A stretch of 64,000 nucleotides of DNA from Apostichopus japonicus (Eukaryota > Echinodermata > Holothuroidea > Aspidochirotida > Stichopodidae): NCBI RefSeq assembly GCF_037975245.1, contig NC_092572.1:27821989-27885988 (forward strand). The letters are read 5' to 3'. This document shows positions 39,501 to 53,300 of the stretch, in pieces. Both the position numbers and the translations under genes were made by a program. The notes under the pieces were generated by a model. The model worked only from the letters and a program-made list of their open reading frames with translations. It searched no databases and was not told the DNA's origin. How positions within the stretch are numbered: position 1 is the first letter of the stretch; each line of letters opens with the position of its first letter.

Positions 39501-40140
39501 TTAGATTTTTGGTCTCGGATATTACTAGTGACTCAATTACTGCACAATGTTTCATGAAGTGCAATAAATAGTACTACAGATATTATGACAGCTGTTTACA
39601 TATGTAACCAAAGTTACATTACCACATTCATTATATCATGCAAGGAATTCACTCAAGTAAATTAGGGAAATATAATAGTTCTGGATATCTGACAAGTCTA
39701 TGAATAGATAACATACCATACGAGATGCTGATGTACAGTATTACTGACATCTGTTCTCCATCACGGTATCGTTCTTTGGATCTCTGATTCGGTCATACTG
39801 TCAACTATGAAATGATATCTGTTAATATTAGAACTGGTAAGCAGCACTCATAGCGTTGGCTAAGATGGTAGTTGATTATAAATGCAAGTCTCATATTCTA
39901 AATTGATGTATGTTATTAATATTAGTTTAAAAGCTGAAATTAACAAAAATCCAAGTAGGAATAAAAAAAATCTGCAACTATAAACTGATTTAATTGCTTT
40001 AAGACAATTCTGAGTTTTGCTTGTTTCTTAATATAGTTCATTCAAATATAATTTTTATGTTCATATCAATTGAATGGAGCAATGATCAGCTCACATACAG
40101 CTTCAGATTTCAGTTATTACAGTTACAATGTTTAAAATAT
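36560..40140. other. Region with weak exon-like pieces on the minus strand
   Basis: A minus segment at 39783-39717 has AG/GT borders and phase matching the saposin-like exon upstream (RSKERYRDGEQMSVILYI). Another at about 38160-38070 reads KILTRRAFEEYFTSQWYR before a GTAGGT. Neither alone is convincing. A 9-base G run lies at 38611-38619. Nothing else was recognised. Confidence 0.2.
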
Positions 40141-40146
40141 ACTTAC

Positions 40147-40338
40147 TTCTACATAACATATTTCCATTCCACAAGAATCTGTCAATGTGTTGTCAAGAAC
40201 ACTACAAGTTGCCTCACTGAAAGTCACTTTCACATTCGTTCCTCCAAGAAAAGAGGAAAACTGGAGAACCTTCTGACAAACAGAACAGTTTGGCTGGAGA
40301 TGTATACCTCTGTCAGTTGGCAAAGCACTTGCCTGGAT
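40147..40338 (-). CDS. Isolated exon resembling a saposin-B-type domain
   Basis: The exon is bounded by TTCAG (40341-40339) and a strong GTAAGTAT donor, phase 0 at both ends, 64 codons. Cysteines are spaced like a saposin fold half: CSVC, 23 residues, C, 10 residues, C (CSVLDNTLTDSC). Saposin-type domains bind or disturb lipids. It lies 536 bases downstream of the last NLR exon on the same strand and is not part of that gene, whose stop is upstream of it. Partner exons are uncertain. The 175-codon plus-strand frame over it is considered a shadow. Confidence 0.35.
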
Positions 40339-40873
40339 CTGAACAATCATCAGTTATCATTTTGGATAGTGGCTAAAAAGGAAGAAAAAGAGTTTAGTAA
40401 AATGAAATTTGATGTTCAAATAGGTTCTATATGCAAATGGCCCAAAAACTTCTTAACACCCATAAACACCAATAAAGAAAGCTTTTCGGCACTGAAATTT
40501 AAACAAAAAAAAAGTATATCCTACATAGAGATGAAAAATACAAGATAGTCACAACAATGAGTCTTATTTTTGTTGTTCAGGATGATAATAGGTGTCTTAC
40601 ATAGGCGGCAGCTTTGTAAGTTTACAGTGAACAGATGTATGATAAGATTACCTGGAACACTGAAATTTGATTCCATCTGTCCACTTCATTTAATGGAAAG
40701 TTGTGAAGTTGAGTTTCTCAACAGTTTATTTGCTGTTTAATTTTGCAGAAGGAAATCAAATTTACTGTATATGTTGTATCTGTAACAGAAAGTTATAATG
40801 TATGAAACAGTTATGTAAGTAATTTCTAAGTTCCTTTGAGGTATTTATATTATTAATTGAAATACTTACCTTG

Positions 40874-41313
40874 CTAATACAGCTTCTCTTGCAGGTCTGT
40901 GCGGCCAGCTGCTTTTAAAGCCTCTCCCAGTACTCTGTATGTGGCTTGACTTCCAATTCTCTTTTTCCAAGTCAATAAAATCTGATAAACAGTTTCCTTG
41001 TGTCCCTGGTTGGTATAATCTCTCTCAAGGTTATAAAGCTTTGAGTCATCTAGTCCAAGCTTTCTACCTACAGCTTTCCACTCATTTTGAATTTCCTCCG
41101 AGAGATCCTGTAATATGATCAGAGTTTATGTATATTGAGTGTTATCTGAGTTTAACATACATAAAGCATATCAGTTTTCTATCAGGTCCACTGTCTAAAG
41201 TATTTAATAATTTTTGATGCATTGATTACAGAGTGAAGTAAAAGTTACCGCCAACGTGTTCCAATTATTTTTCACTTACAAATTATATGATAACTGACAC
41301 CGTCTGTATATTG

Positions 41314-41344
<31 letters not shown>

Positions 41345-44300
41345 GTATATTCATTTGCCTTTGTCGTTTACCTCCATTTCATTAACATAAAGTCTGTTCA
41401 AAGTATCTCTTTCGAGATCCGGCTTTAGGATTCACAAATGATTTTTGAGTTGCTTAGCATCATGTTTGATCTCTAGAGTAAGGCAAAATATGTCACCAAA
41501 AACAGAACTAGTATTGTTCGATACAGGTGACAAATGCCTACAGTGGATTTACGACCTTCCTTACCGGTTTCGAACCTCTGGACATACAAGCAGCGTCCAT
41601 GGCCTAGTTGGTTAGTGTGTTCTCGATTTTCAACTGTTGAAGTACATTTAGATCACGTGTATTTGGAACGGACCATAAGGATTACAATTTGCAATTTTAA
41701 AATTTTGTTCCCTCACAAAGAAAGTGGGCTTGATAAAATGTTGTGCCTAATTGGTCCCAAAACATTCAAGAGCATACGACCAAGCCCTTAAGAAACTGTG
41801 CCATGTTTTATGAGCGAGCTTTAACAAATTAGTATCCGCCAATTAAAGGCTGACCGTGCGCCTCTTGCCAACAATTTGCAATGTTTACAGCTGGCACACA
41901 TTGTTTGCAACTTTTGCACAAGCAAGTTGATTGAGTCCATGTTTAACATATTTATTGATGTTTTTCTTGTTTTCTGATGTTAGGATGAAGGGAAAGATTC
42001 TGCAGCTAGCGGTTCTGATAAATTAGTTGATGCAGGACTATCTCAGTCACAGAAGAGGACTGGTGATGAAAGTCTAACTGTCAAACAACCCCTAGAAAAC
42101 ATTGATCTAGAAGTCAGAACAGAAATTCTCAGGGTAATAATTTACATATTCAAGATTCTGTTGTCCGAAAAAAGTCTTCTTTAGAACATATAACACAAAT
42201 TGGTGCTTTGTCCATACTGGCCCTTAAGGCATACCTACTTTGACATTCAAGTTCCATGGTTTGCTTGTATATATTACATCATGATTTATTTCTACTAAAA
42301 TGCTTGCCATCTGGTACTGATGCTGTTTTATGATAACTGATTTTAATGAGGTATGTTCTTGCTGCAGTTAGATTAATGAGACTGAAATGTTACAATAGTG
42401 AGTGCAGTAACCTATAAAGATATTTGACAGCATACGAACAAGCCCTCATGAATCCATGCCATGATTTATGAAAGAGCTTAACAAATTAGAGTGCGTCAAT
42501 TAAATGCTGGCTGTGCACCTTGAAAATTGCCAACAATTTGAAATGTTCACAGCTGACACACATGTTAGCAACTTGTACACAAGAAGGATACAGCCGGCAC
42601 AATGTTGGTTCATAAGTCAACTTTTGGAGATTACATACAATAAATTAAGTACTAAGCACAACTTTTCACAGCTTCAACCATTGTCTTGACACAGGATTCT
42701 GTTGTCTTGGCAAACAGTCGTTTAAGAGCATATAGCACAAATTAGTGATTTACAGTTCGTCCATACTTGCCCTTACAGCATACCTACTTTGACGTTCAAA
42801 TTCCATGGTTTCCTTGTATATGTTACATCATGATTTATTTCTACTAAACTGCTCGCCATCTTCTATAGTATACTGATGCTGTTCTATAACTGATTTAATA
42901 GTTACAGTTAGTTCCATTTACTAGACCAAATGATTTCAATAGTGAATGCAGTTTATTATGAGTTTTAACAGAGCATAGCACCAAGCCATCATGAAACCGT
43001 GCAGCATGGTTGCATGTGACAGTCCTGTTCTAGCATGGTTATGTGTACTCATATTCAGCCCTGTTCTAGCATAGTTATGTGTTCTCATACTCAGCCCTGT
43101 TCTAGCATAGTTATGTGTACTCATACTCAGCCCTGTTCTAGCATAGTTACGTGTTCTCATACTCAGCCCTGTTCTAGCATAGTTATGTGTTCTCATACTC
43201 AGCCCTGTTCTAGCATAGTTATGTGTTCTCATACTCAGCCCTGTTCTAGCATAGTTATGTGTACTCATACTCAGCCCTGTTCTAGCATAGTTATGTGTTC
43301 TCATACTCAGCCCTGTTCTAGCATAGTTATGTGTACTCATACTCAGCCCTGTTCTAGCATAGTTACGTGTTCTCATACTCAGCCCTGTTCTAGTATAGTT
43401 ACGTGTTCTCATACTCAGCCCTGTTCTAGCATAGTTATTTGTACTCATACTCAGCCCTGTTCTAGCAGAGTTATGTGTACTCATACTCAGTCCTGTTCTA
43501 GCATAGTTATGTGTTCTCATAATCAGCACGGTTCTAGCAGAGTTATGTGTTCTCATACTCAGTCCTGTTCTAGCATAGTAATGTGTTCTCATACTCAGCC
43601 CTGTTCTAGCATAGTTATGTGTTCTCATACTCAGCCCTGTTCTAGCATAGTTATGTGATCATAGTCAGCCTTGTTCTAGCATAGTTTTGTGTACCCATAC
43701 AAGTTCTCTATTAGGCCCCATGTTTAAAGATTGTATGACAAAGCACTTAATGTATTGATTACAAAATGACAAATTTCACATCATGTATTTCTATTGTTTA
43801 TTTATATCCATTGAAGCTTGACGAAGTTCGTTTATATCCAGACTCCTTCTGAGTATCTTGTGTACTACAACATGATACTAAATGATGGATCTGCAAAGCT
43901 TTTCTCAAAAAGAAAAAATAATTTATTAACTGTTAACACTTTACCCACAAAGTGGCATCTTCAACTGGTGAAGATGCATCAACTCTTGTCTGTTGGGAAA
44001 GTCTCACATCTCTTGGCTGTAATGCTTGAGAACTCCCCGAGAGAGATGTAGCCAGTACTTTCTGCGATCAGAATTAATAATACAAGTTATACAAAACTTC
44101 AAAAACAACAATTTTTAACTTTTGATCCACCTCCACACATCAATAGTCGTTTTACAAACAATAAACAATGGACATAATAGTATGAACTAAAGGAAGGGAA
44201 TGACAAAACATATTTATTTGTATAACCAGTGTGTTATACTAGATTACCATTTGTTCTTAAACCTCTTAATACATTTAAGAATTTTGAACTTTTGTCTACA

Positions 44301-47300
44301 TCCTAACATCAATGATGATTGTGTACAAACAATGGACAAAACACGAACATGATCTAGTTAAGAGTTACAAACAATCATACGACTCATTACTATTAGCTAT
44401 GAACAGTAGTAAACCATGCTCAGAAGTCTTTCAACAATTTTTAACTTTTGATCTACACACATCAAAATTTGTTCTTAAACCTCTTAACACCAAACAATTT
44501 TGAACTTTTCTCTACATCCTAACATCAATGATAGTTGTGTACAAACAATGGACACAACACGAACATGATCTAGTTAAGAGTTACAAACAATCATACGACT
44601 CATTACTATTAGCTATGAACAGTAGTAAACCAAGCTCAGAAGTCTTTCAAGTTAATATGTTAGTGTAATATGTAAAAGTTATTACCTTGCTTCCACATGT
44701 TGCCTCTATTTCCATAGGAAGTGTGTGGATTGGCATGCTTTGAGCTATTTGCTCTGTAAGCCAAGTTGGTGCAGCTACAAGTTGATTGTCACTTCTAGTT
44801 TCTCCTACTGTAAATGTAAGCAATTAGATATACTGCATATTTAGCCATGTTTGTTCTTTCTCCACAGATATCTCCTGGCCTGAGGTTGGAAACTACCTGG
44901 TTGTGGAAACACTGGTAGCTAAACTTGTACGAACTCTTATTAAAGAATATGCTTCAGACAATTGGTTGTCACATGGTAGTTTCTAATAGCCGAACTGTCT
45001 TTGAGTGTAAGTGTTGGTCAAGTGGATATGATCAATTGCACATTGAAATTCCTCCATTTCTTATATTTTACATAGTTTCTTATACTCTTAACGCATTCCA
45101 CAGCTACTCACAGTAACCACATTTTTTAAAATTATTTGCACAATGACAAAAGTATAATCAAATGTGATATGTAGAGTATCGTTGTGCACAAAGAATGTTC
45201 AATCTCAATGTCACACATCAATTTGACAATGCAGCTCTTCTCTTAATGTACAAATGTACTGTATCTGTCTTCTAAATGATCAACAGTTAATATTCATTGG
45301 CTAAAGATGGCGATTTTAATGTAGTAACCATTCTAATCAACATATTAGTGCTACTGTACATACTGTGAATATTTCAATTATTTATGAATGTCATTTTCTA
45401 TTTTTCACTAAAATAAAGTAATTTTTTCAATTGTAAGGTGATACACTCTGTATACATTCCACATTTACCTTGTGGCACCGTTGAAGGGTTACGATGATAT
45501 TCTGGTATCATGGTATTCTGACACTGTACATTGGAAACAGTTGGGACTTCTTGAGAAAAGCTTGGCATTGAATCAGTACTCTGAAATACAAAGATACAAT
45601 CAGACTTCTTCAATGTCTTCAAATAAGTTTTTATCACTCACGCTTTGACATGACTTAATTGTATATTTTTTATCTCTTAAAAAAGTTATTTATGAATCAT
45701 TCAGTATAGACAAGAGCTTAATATGAGTGTGTAACTTAAAGCAATAATTACAAACTGAATTACATTGGTAAAGATGGTACAATTTGGTATTACATTTGGC
45801 TAGAAAGCAACAATATGGAACGTGTGTCTTTACTTTCTTCATTCTATGAGCCAAATTGGCAATTTGGTAGGTTGTTAAGTCATCGTGCAGAGTATGCAAT
45901 GTTGTCAATTCCTCAAGCTCCAACATAAGATATATGTTCTGAAATGATCTAAACTCCAACATCCAACATTGTCACTGTCACTTGTAATCTGTCCTTTACA
46001 GGTTTGCTTTTCTGTTTGCTATTAACATAGTTTTACAGTCAAAATAACATTACTTTGGAAGATATGCTGAGATGACAAATATACTGAAATTTACCGTCAC
46101 TGCAGCTGTAGATTCATTAAAGCGTCTCTTCTTTGGGTGTGGGACATCTGCGGACAGTGATGGCGCAGGATTGCCTGAGAGGGATGCTGCTGATATGTCC
46201 TGCAGCTAAATATGTTGAAATGAGGTAAGACACAAAGTATTATAATATTGAATAGTAAACAAGTAGCCATAATTGGGCTTATAAGTGATCATTACTTGAC
46301 ACAATTGAGAATATTTAATGTAACACTGCAGACAAGATTACAAGTTTGACCACTGGTGAATTCACAAATTTTCATACCTTGACACCTGTTGACCTCAAAA
46401 TACCTTTCACCCTTTGATTGTTGTACTTGAGTAAATTCAACCAAGCTTTCAACCAAATTTAACCAAACTGAAAGGATACATAAGGTCAAGCAAACTTTAT
46501 TACTGAAGTTTCCCATAATTTGAATCCTATCAATCTGTATAGAGGTCAACACTCCTTTGAGTTCACCAGAGGTCAACATCATAAAACAGTAATTATCACT
46601 GTAAACTCTAAAGAAAATGTGCTAACAAGAATTAAAGATGCCAGAATGAATCCACATGAAATTATGAAACTTATACAAGTTTTCAGATTTACCATTCTTA
46701 AATATTTGTATACTTTGACAAATGGTGACCTCACTTGACCTTTAAATCTATAACAACACACAGAGTTCCTTAAAAATATAACCAGAGGGAAACCCCTCCC
46801 AGTGGTTACTTGCTTTTACTTTGCTTCCAGCAAGGAACCAAAATGGTTGATTGGGTTCAATATCTCATTCCCATAACACTATGGGTTGGGATGGGATAAC
46901 AATATGTGTACTTAAAGCACCTAACTTCAAGCGTGCATAGATCATAGCATAATTGTTAGAACAATACATAATAGCCATAATGGCTAACTAAATGCAAATA
47001 TCTGCTGTTCTTCACTGATGTGCATGCATGCACTGAGGCAGAACATATTCAATAGTTTTATAAGTAAGTAAATGTGCATCTTTACCAAAAAAAGTCAAAG
47101 AATTCACATAAGCAGCTGATAAATGATGTCAAGTGATAATTTAACAGCAAGATGAATGTATAAATGTTTACAAACCTTCAACTGGACAATCAAAGGTACT
47201 GGAACTTTCTGAGTAGCTTCAAAGACTAAAATGCAATCTTCTTCTCCAACCTTCTCAAAGACAAATGAACACCGACAGTCTACGTTGACTGCTACGTTTA

Positions 47301-50300
47301 TATAAGGAATTGTCTGCAGCTGAAAATAATTGTTATTCATCTGATAAGGGAAGGTTGCCTTAATCTGAGTATGTAAAATATGAAGCGATGTAGCTAGTCT
47401 GGGGAAAATGACTTATTAAGTCAAGGTTGCTGAAAGTATGAACAAGCATCTAGGAGATATGCAGGTTTGAAGAATGCTTCCTTTGGTTGCTAATAGCTTC
47501 TCATGACCTTTGACCTTACATTATTGATTAATGCAGCTTGGCGTCATGATATCCATGCCAAACAAAAAAGATTCATTTGAAAAATATTTCACTTTTCTGT
47601 AATTACTTCCTGAAATATCCATTGACCTCTTATCCTCTTATCCTTGCAGGAGGATCTAATATACATACATTCATACATACATACATACATCCTTGTAACA
47701 ATTTTGTGCCCATTCATCAACCCACCACTCCATAGACTTCAAACTTAAACGATCAGAATACCACCCTAGGAGGGGAGCATTTTAAAGGTTTTTATCTTCG
47801 GACCTGCCGTAACCCAAAATGACCTTAGACCTACTATTATTTAGGTGTTAGGTTTTGGAGCCCCTGAAATGGGCAAAAACTTGGACATATTCATCAGGTT
47901 TGTGCAAATGGCCTGAAAGCAACAACCTTTCAAAGTTTTGACAGACAGATAGATGCACCTTACTATGGCATTAGCTCCATTGTATGGCCTTGCCAAATGA
48001 GCTTAAAACAATGCAACTCATGAACCCCAACATCATATTTCTCTTTGGATATTAAAACATGTTACAGAATTCCAAATCCAGAGTTAAGAATGGCATAGCA
48101 TGATAAATGTAGCATGATACATGATTTAAGTAACTCAGACTGGTTGGTTAAGAATGCAGTCATTCCAATGCACACATGAATTATAACATTTGTTAATTGG
48201 TCAACATAAAAGAAATCAAAGATCATTACCTTTACTTCTTCCCCTCCTGTATATTTCCAGGACATTGGCTTTACCTCCTTAAATAGTATCTTCAAAGGCA
48301 AGTTTCCCTCTTTACAGAATAGGAACGGAATTTCTTCCAAAATTCGCAAATTATTCTTGATGGAAAACAAACGGAATTCATAAAACAAACAGATATAATA
48401 TATGTATGCATGTGTGTGAAATCAACATGCTTAGACCTAGTACTTGTGATTCAATCTCTATTAAATGTCATCTCTACTTGATATTATTATGACATTGATG
48501 CTGTTTAACAAGTTTTTCTATGTTATGAGATGAAAGCAGATTAGCCCATATACCCTCAGGCCTATCTGTATAGGTAAGCAAATAGAGCAGAGGCATTTCG
48601 TATGAATGTATGTTTGACAACAAGCCAGATGTTTAACATTAGCATTATGTAACAGACCTGTATTCCCGGAATTTGTGTTCGTATATTAGTACATTTAGCC
48701 AAACTCCTAATCCTCAATGTACTCACTTCTCGAACTAATGACTGGTACGCATACTTTTGTAGTCAAACACACATGTCTATTTCCATATTGATTATCACTG
48801 CAATTATTACCCAGATCCTGTATGGATACATTTGCTTTATATATATTTTACTTTCAAACAACTTCACAAGATTATGCATACAGTTAGTAAGCACTTGATC
48901 ATGGAACTTCATTATCATTATTATGATCATTATGAAGTGAAATCCAAAATCTTGTAAGAAATGTGAAATCTTGTTCTCTACCTGGAGGAAATTCCCTAAT
49001 ATTGTGATGTTTGTGCCTGCACATACTGTGGCTGATTTCACCATTAAAGATGTTTCTCTTCAGGTGATCAAAAGAGCTCAACCCCCCCCCCCCCCCTCCA
49101 CATCAATAACATCGCAAATAACTAGAACCATGTGTTAGAAGCTTATTGTATCACTGCTTAATTACAATAATAAACACTTAATACATTACAAACAGATGTA
49201 GCTAATAATTTATTGCAATAATGATAATCATTTACTTTGACTCACCGGTCTTTCACCTGGCAGTTTAGGGTAGAAGCCAACATGTATGGGTATTATTTTA
49301 GAAAGTGGGTTCTGGTTATGAGCAGCATAGACTTGGATCTGTTTAAATTCAACAATTTTGCCATCAATCTCATATGTCTCCCAGGAAAAGCTTTTAATCC
49401 AGATTACACAGTTTGTGTCATTCAGCTGATACAAAACATTAGGTTTTGGCCTCCACATTGGCTTAGAACCTGTATCAAAACAAAATATAGCAGTGGCCTA
49501 AAAAGTTGATACTGTCATTCCTTAATTTTCCTTTCTTTTCAAGTAAAAACTTTACAGATAATGCAGAAGTTCATAAAGTACTTCCAAGAATTATTTTGCT
49601 TGCAACCCAGTGGTACTTGTAGTGAGTTAAAATTGCACAAAAGAATCTGCTGAGGGCAGAAATTCATGCTATGCAAGACATGGATAGGTTTCATTAGGAT
49701 GGTTACATTAACATCTTTACCTAATAAGTATTATTGTGATAAAATGTTATAATCCTATTATTTCTGAAAGTCAACTTTATAACATGTATCGAATGATGAC
49801 AACTGTATTAGCTATCAACATTAAAATATGTACTGCATATCTTTGATGTAAGAAAGGAATTTGTACAATCATTAACAAGCAAATATTTCTTCATGTGAAG
49901 ACTGCTGCATGCATCAAGAGTATGAAACCTAAACACACTGTCGATTATCTATTGTGTGTTGACAACACTAAAGGCAACATAGACACCAATATAGTCTTGG
50001 TAGGTGTGACAGATGCTGCTTACCAGGAATGAACAATACATCCAGTATACATATACTGTGGGTGTGGTGTCTCTTCCATGTCTGCTTAGTCACGAGTTCC
50101 TACACTACATATATACAGTACCTTTAGCATGGTGACTGCTGTACACCATGGCTTTACGTTCACCAGTTTTCTTCAACTGCAGACAGTGAGGCAGGGTGAG
50201 TTTTGCTAACTGATGTAACTTCAGATTATCAGGAAGAAGTTCCACTACTACTGTTGAGTTACTGGTAAATGATGATTTAGACTCTTCTTGAAAACTGATT

Positions 50301-53300
50301 GGTATGATTCTCATCTGGATCAAGCATTCCTGTTCAATAGCACCACAAGGAATCTCTAGTCTAACGCCAGTCCCTGGTATCTCTAGAATCCCTCCTTCCT
50401 TGTTAACCAAAGATTGTATGCTAAGAGATGTGTCCAAGTCTATATCTATTGATGAGTGTAAAGAGAATATCATGAATAGCACCACAAATTAGTTACAAAA
50501 CAAACATGCCAGTAATCGACAATTATATAGTTTTAACATCAATCGGTGTAGTCTAGCATCACTGTTGCCTCAATAAATTATGTTTATTTGTTCTCTAAAG
50601 TGTGTCATTATAGCTCCATGGTTCAACTCCTTATTGAGCCATTGACCTTATTATTTATTTAATGCATAAGCTTTCATATAAATTATGCAAATTCAAGTCC
50701 ATAAACTTGCTGAGTATTACAGTTAGACATAGCTTTACCATCTGTGCACCTTATGTATGGTTCTGTATGAGACTCACAGATATTGTATGTTCAGGCATCA
50801 TCAAAGATTTCATTAAACAATGTTGAACAAATGGTGAAAAGGGTATCACATCTGTCGGTATACAGTGCTACATGTGTTAATAGCCAGCTTATGCAATATA
50901 AACAATCTTAACTGATCATGTTAGGTAACTCAGAGTGTGATAGAAGTGTGAAATATAACAGAGAAAGGTCACACAATGTCACTTTCCCTTTCCACTTCGA
51001 TCCAACTAGATTGGCATGTGCCATTGCACGTTTGCTTGAATCTAATGAAGCACACTGTTTATGGTGTTACCACACATAGGCTATCACTGTTCTGATTTAC
51101 TTTACCAGCTCAAGCGTGTTCTCTACATGTGGCTATGTGGGTGTCAAAATGCTACCTAAGACCTAATTCATTTTTCATCCTGGATAGTTCCACACTAAGG
51201 TCAGGAACTATGTTTATATCCCTAAAGATTGCAGGCTTTGAAGATTGCCATATCTCAGCCTATCTACTAAACTACAAACTATGTCAAAGGCTAGTGCTGC
51301 CATTGTTATTCACATTATTCAATTATTCATTATTGCTACAGTATTACATCTTCAATTATATTTTATAAAATGTTTACTTTGTAAAACTCTTCTTAACTCA
51401 ATTTCAATAAGTCAATCATGATCCCTTTTCTAAAAAAGAGTTATTCCACCATCTCCTTGGTACTGTGAATCAAAAAGTTTAAAATAAATAAGTTTAAGCT
51501 AGACACACCTGTAACTGCTTTTGTTGCTGATGGTTCATTAGAGCTCCTACTGTGTAGTCTAAACTCCATCTGGAGGAAGAAATAATTCCAGATAAATACA
51601 ATAGAAACAATTATCAATTTAGATTTGCTGGTAACTGACAGAACTTCTCCAAATCAACAATCAAAACAAATATACGATGGAAAATGCTTACAAATTTGCA
51701 TTTTAACAAATAACACTTTATCATTTGACAAAAACAAGAAAAGATTATGTTTATCTCACCGGCCATTTTCCAGTGTGCACATCTAAAGTGTGAATTACAT
51801 TGGCTCCAATGGTCCATTCAACTGCAAAGAGCATATTTGATCACATATAACTGTTGTGGTTATTGCAAATAGAACTGCAATTCTCTTAAATTAATGATTT
51901 TACTATTCGCTAAATGGTGACATTTTGTTGCCAAGAAATTGCAGTAACATCTTGTTGTAGACTAGATCTGCAAATAACTATGTGTTTGGTAAACAACTGA
52001 TTGAAAAGTAACAACTGATTGTTTACCAATTTGTGAGAAATACTGTTATGCTTGCAGAAATTAAGTGTAAGTGATAAATGAAAATCAGAGAATAGCCTCA
52101 GTCTGATCTCTCTCATGATCTTCTTTATATCAAGTACATTAAACAACCAGAAAACCAACTTACTACTGGATCTACATAGAAGTGCAAAAATTCGGCCACC
52201 CTTTACACTTGGAGTTTTTGTTGTGACAAGGTTTCTAGACTTTTGACCTCCACAAAGAAAACAAAAGGGTTCTTGCACTCATCAATGTAAAGTGAATCCA
52301 CATGCCATATATGCTTAAGTTCATTGATGCTGTAGTTTTGGAGAAGTTTGTTATTTCTACAAAGTATTCAGACTTTACAGTAACTCAAGTTATCTCAAAT
52401 GAGAACTGCTTCTCACAAACTCAGTATAGCTCTAAATTCACCCATATTTACACCATCAATATGATGCAGATTTGTGTTGCCTTTGACAAGGAGTAAAAAC
52501 TCAATTGATCCAAGTTATTTCTCTATACTTTGAGTACATTACAAAGTGCTTCAAACAAAGATGTTAGAAAACCAATGTAGATTTTACTTGTTTTAAATGT
52601 CAAGTCGACTACACATTACTTCCTTTGACTGTGTGGTAAGTATTTACCTACAACATGCTACCATGGGACTTAATTTACATAACCAAACAAAAGTGGTATT
52701 CATTAATTACTAAGTGACCCCTTACCTAACACGAATATATTCGATAAGTATTCAATAAGTATTCAAAGATTTCCTTAGTATTCAGAAAATCTACCATATA
52801 ACACACAGTACAAAATAAGTATTCGAATACTAATACGAATAACTATAAGCCTTCGTCAGAGCCGAATTATGTAAATGAGTTAAGTATTCGAATACCTGTT
52901 AGGTATTCGAATAGGTATTCGAATAGCTCTTCGAATAGCTATTCGATTAGGTATTCGAGTAGCTTTTGGAATAGCTATTTGAATACTTAGCTCATTTACA
53001 TATAAGTATTCGCTCATTTAAATAATTCGGCTCTGACGAATACTTATAGTTATTCGAATACTTATTCGCTAGTATTCGAATACTTATTCGCTAGTATTCG
53101 AATACTTGTATGCTAATTAGTTATGTTATGAAGGCTTAACAGGTTTCTGAATACTTACTTGAATACTTATTGAATACTTGTATGCTAATTAGTTCCAAGT
53201 AAGGAGAGTTAGGAATTTGGCCAGCTTGTTGTCCTAGCTTCTTGATTAAATCTGCTATTAAAAGTTGAATAACATTCACAAGGAATAAATATCTATTTGA

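Noticed and set aside
40021-40548. 175-codon plus-strand frame
   Set aside because: Composition looks random, and the opposite strand has a better-supported exon with AG/GT borders and cysteine spacing.
41575-41625. tRNA-like TGGCCTAGTTGGTTAG
   Set aside because: Resembles an A box, but no B box follows at the right distance on the same strand.
42936-43658. Long open frames on both strands (230 and 207 codons)
   Set aside because: They are the translation of a 36-bp minisatellite with a 12-residue period; no start context or splice signals support a protein.
48977-49063. Additional UPA exon between 49246 and 48355
   Set aside because: A frame with possible borders exists, but its residues do not resemble UPA and the flanking exons already join in phase 0 with a continuous UPA sequence.
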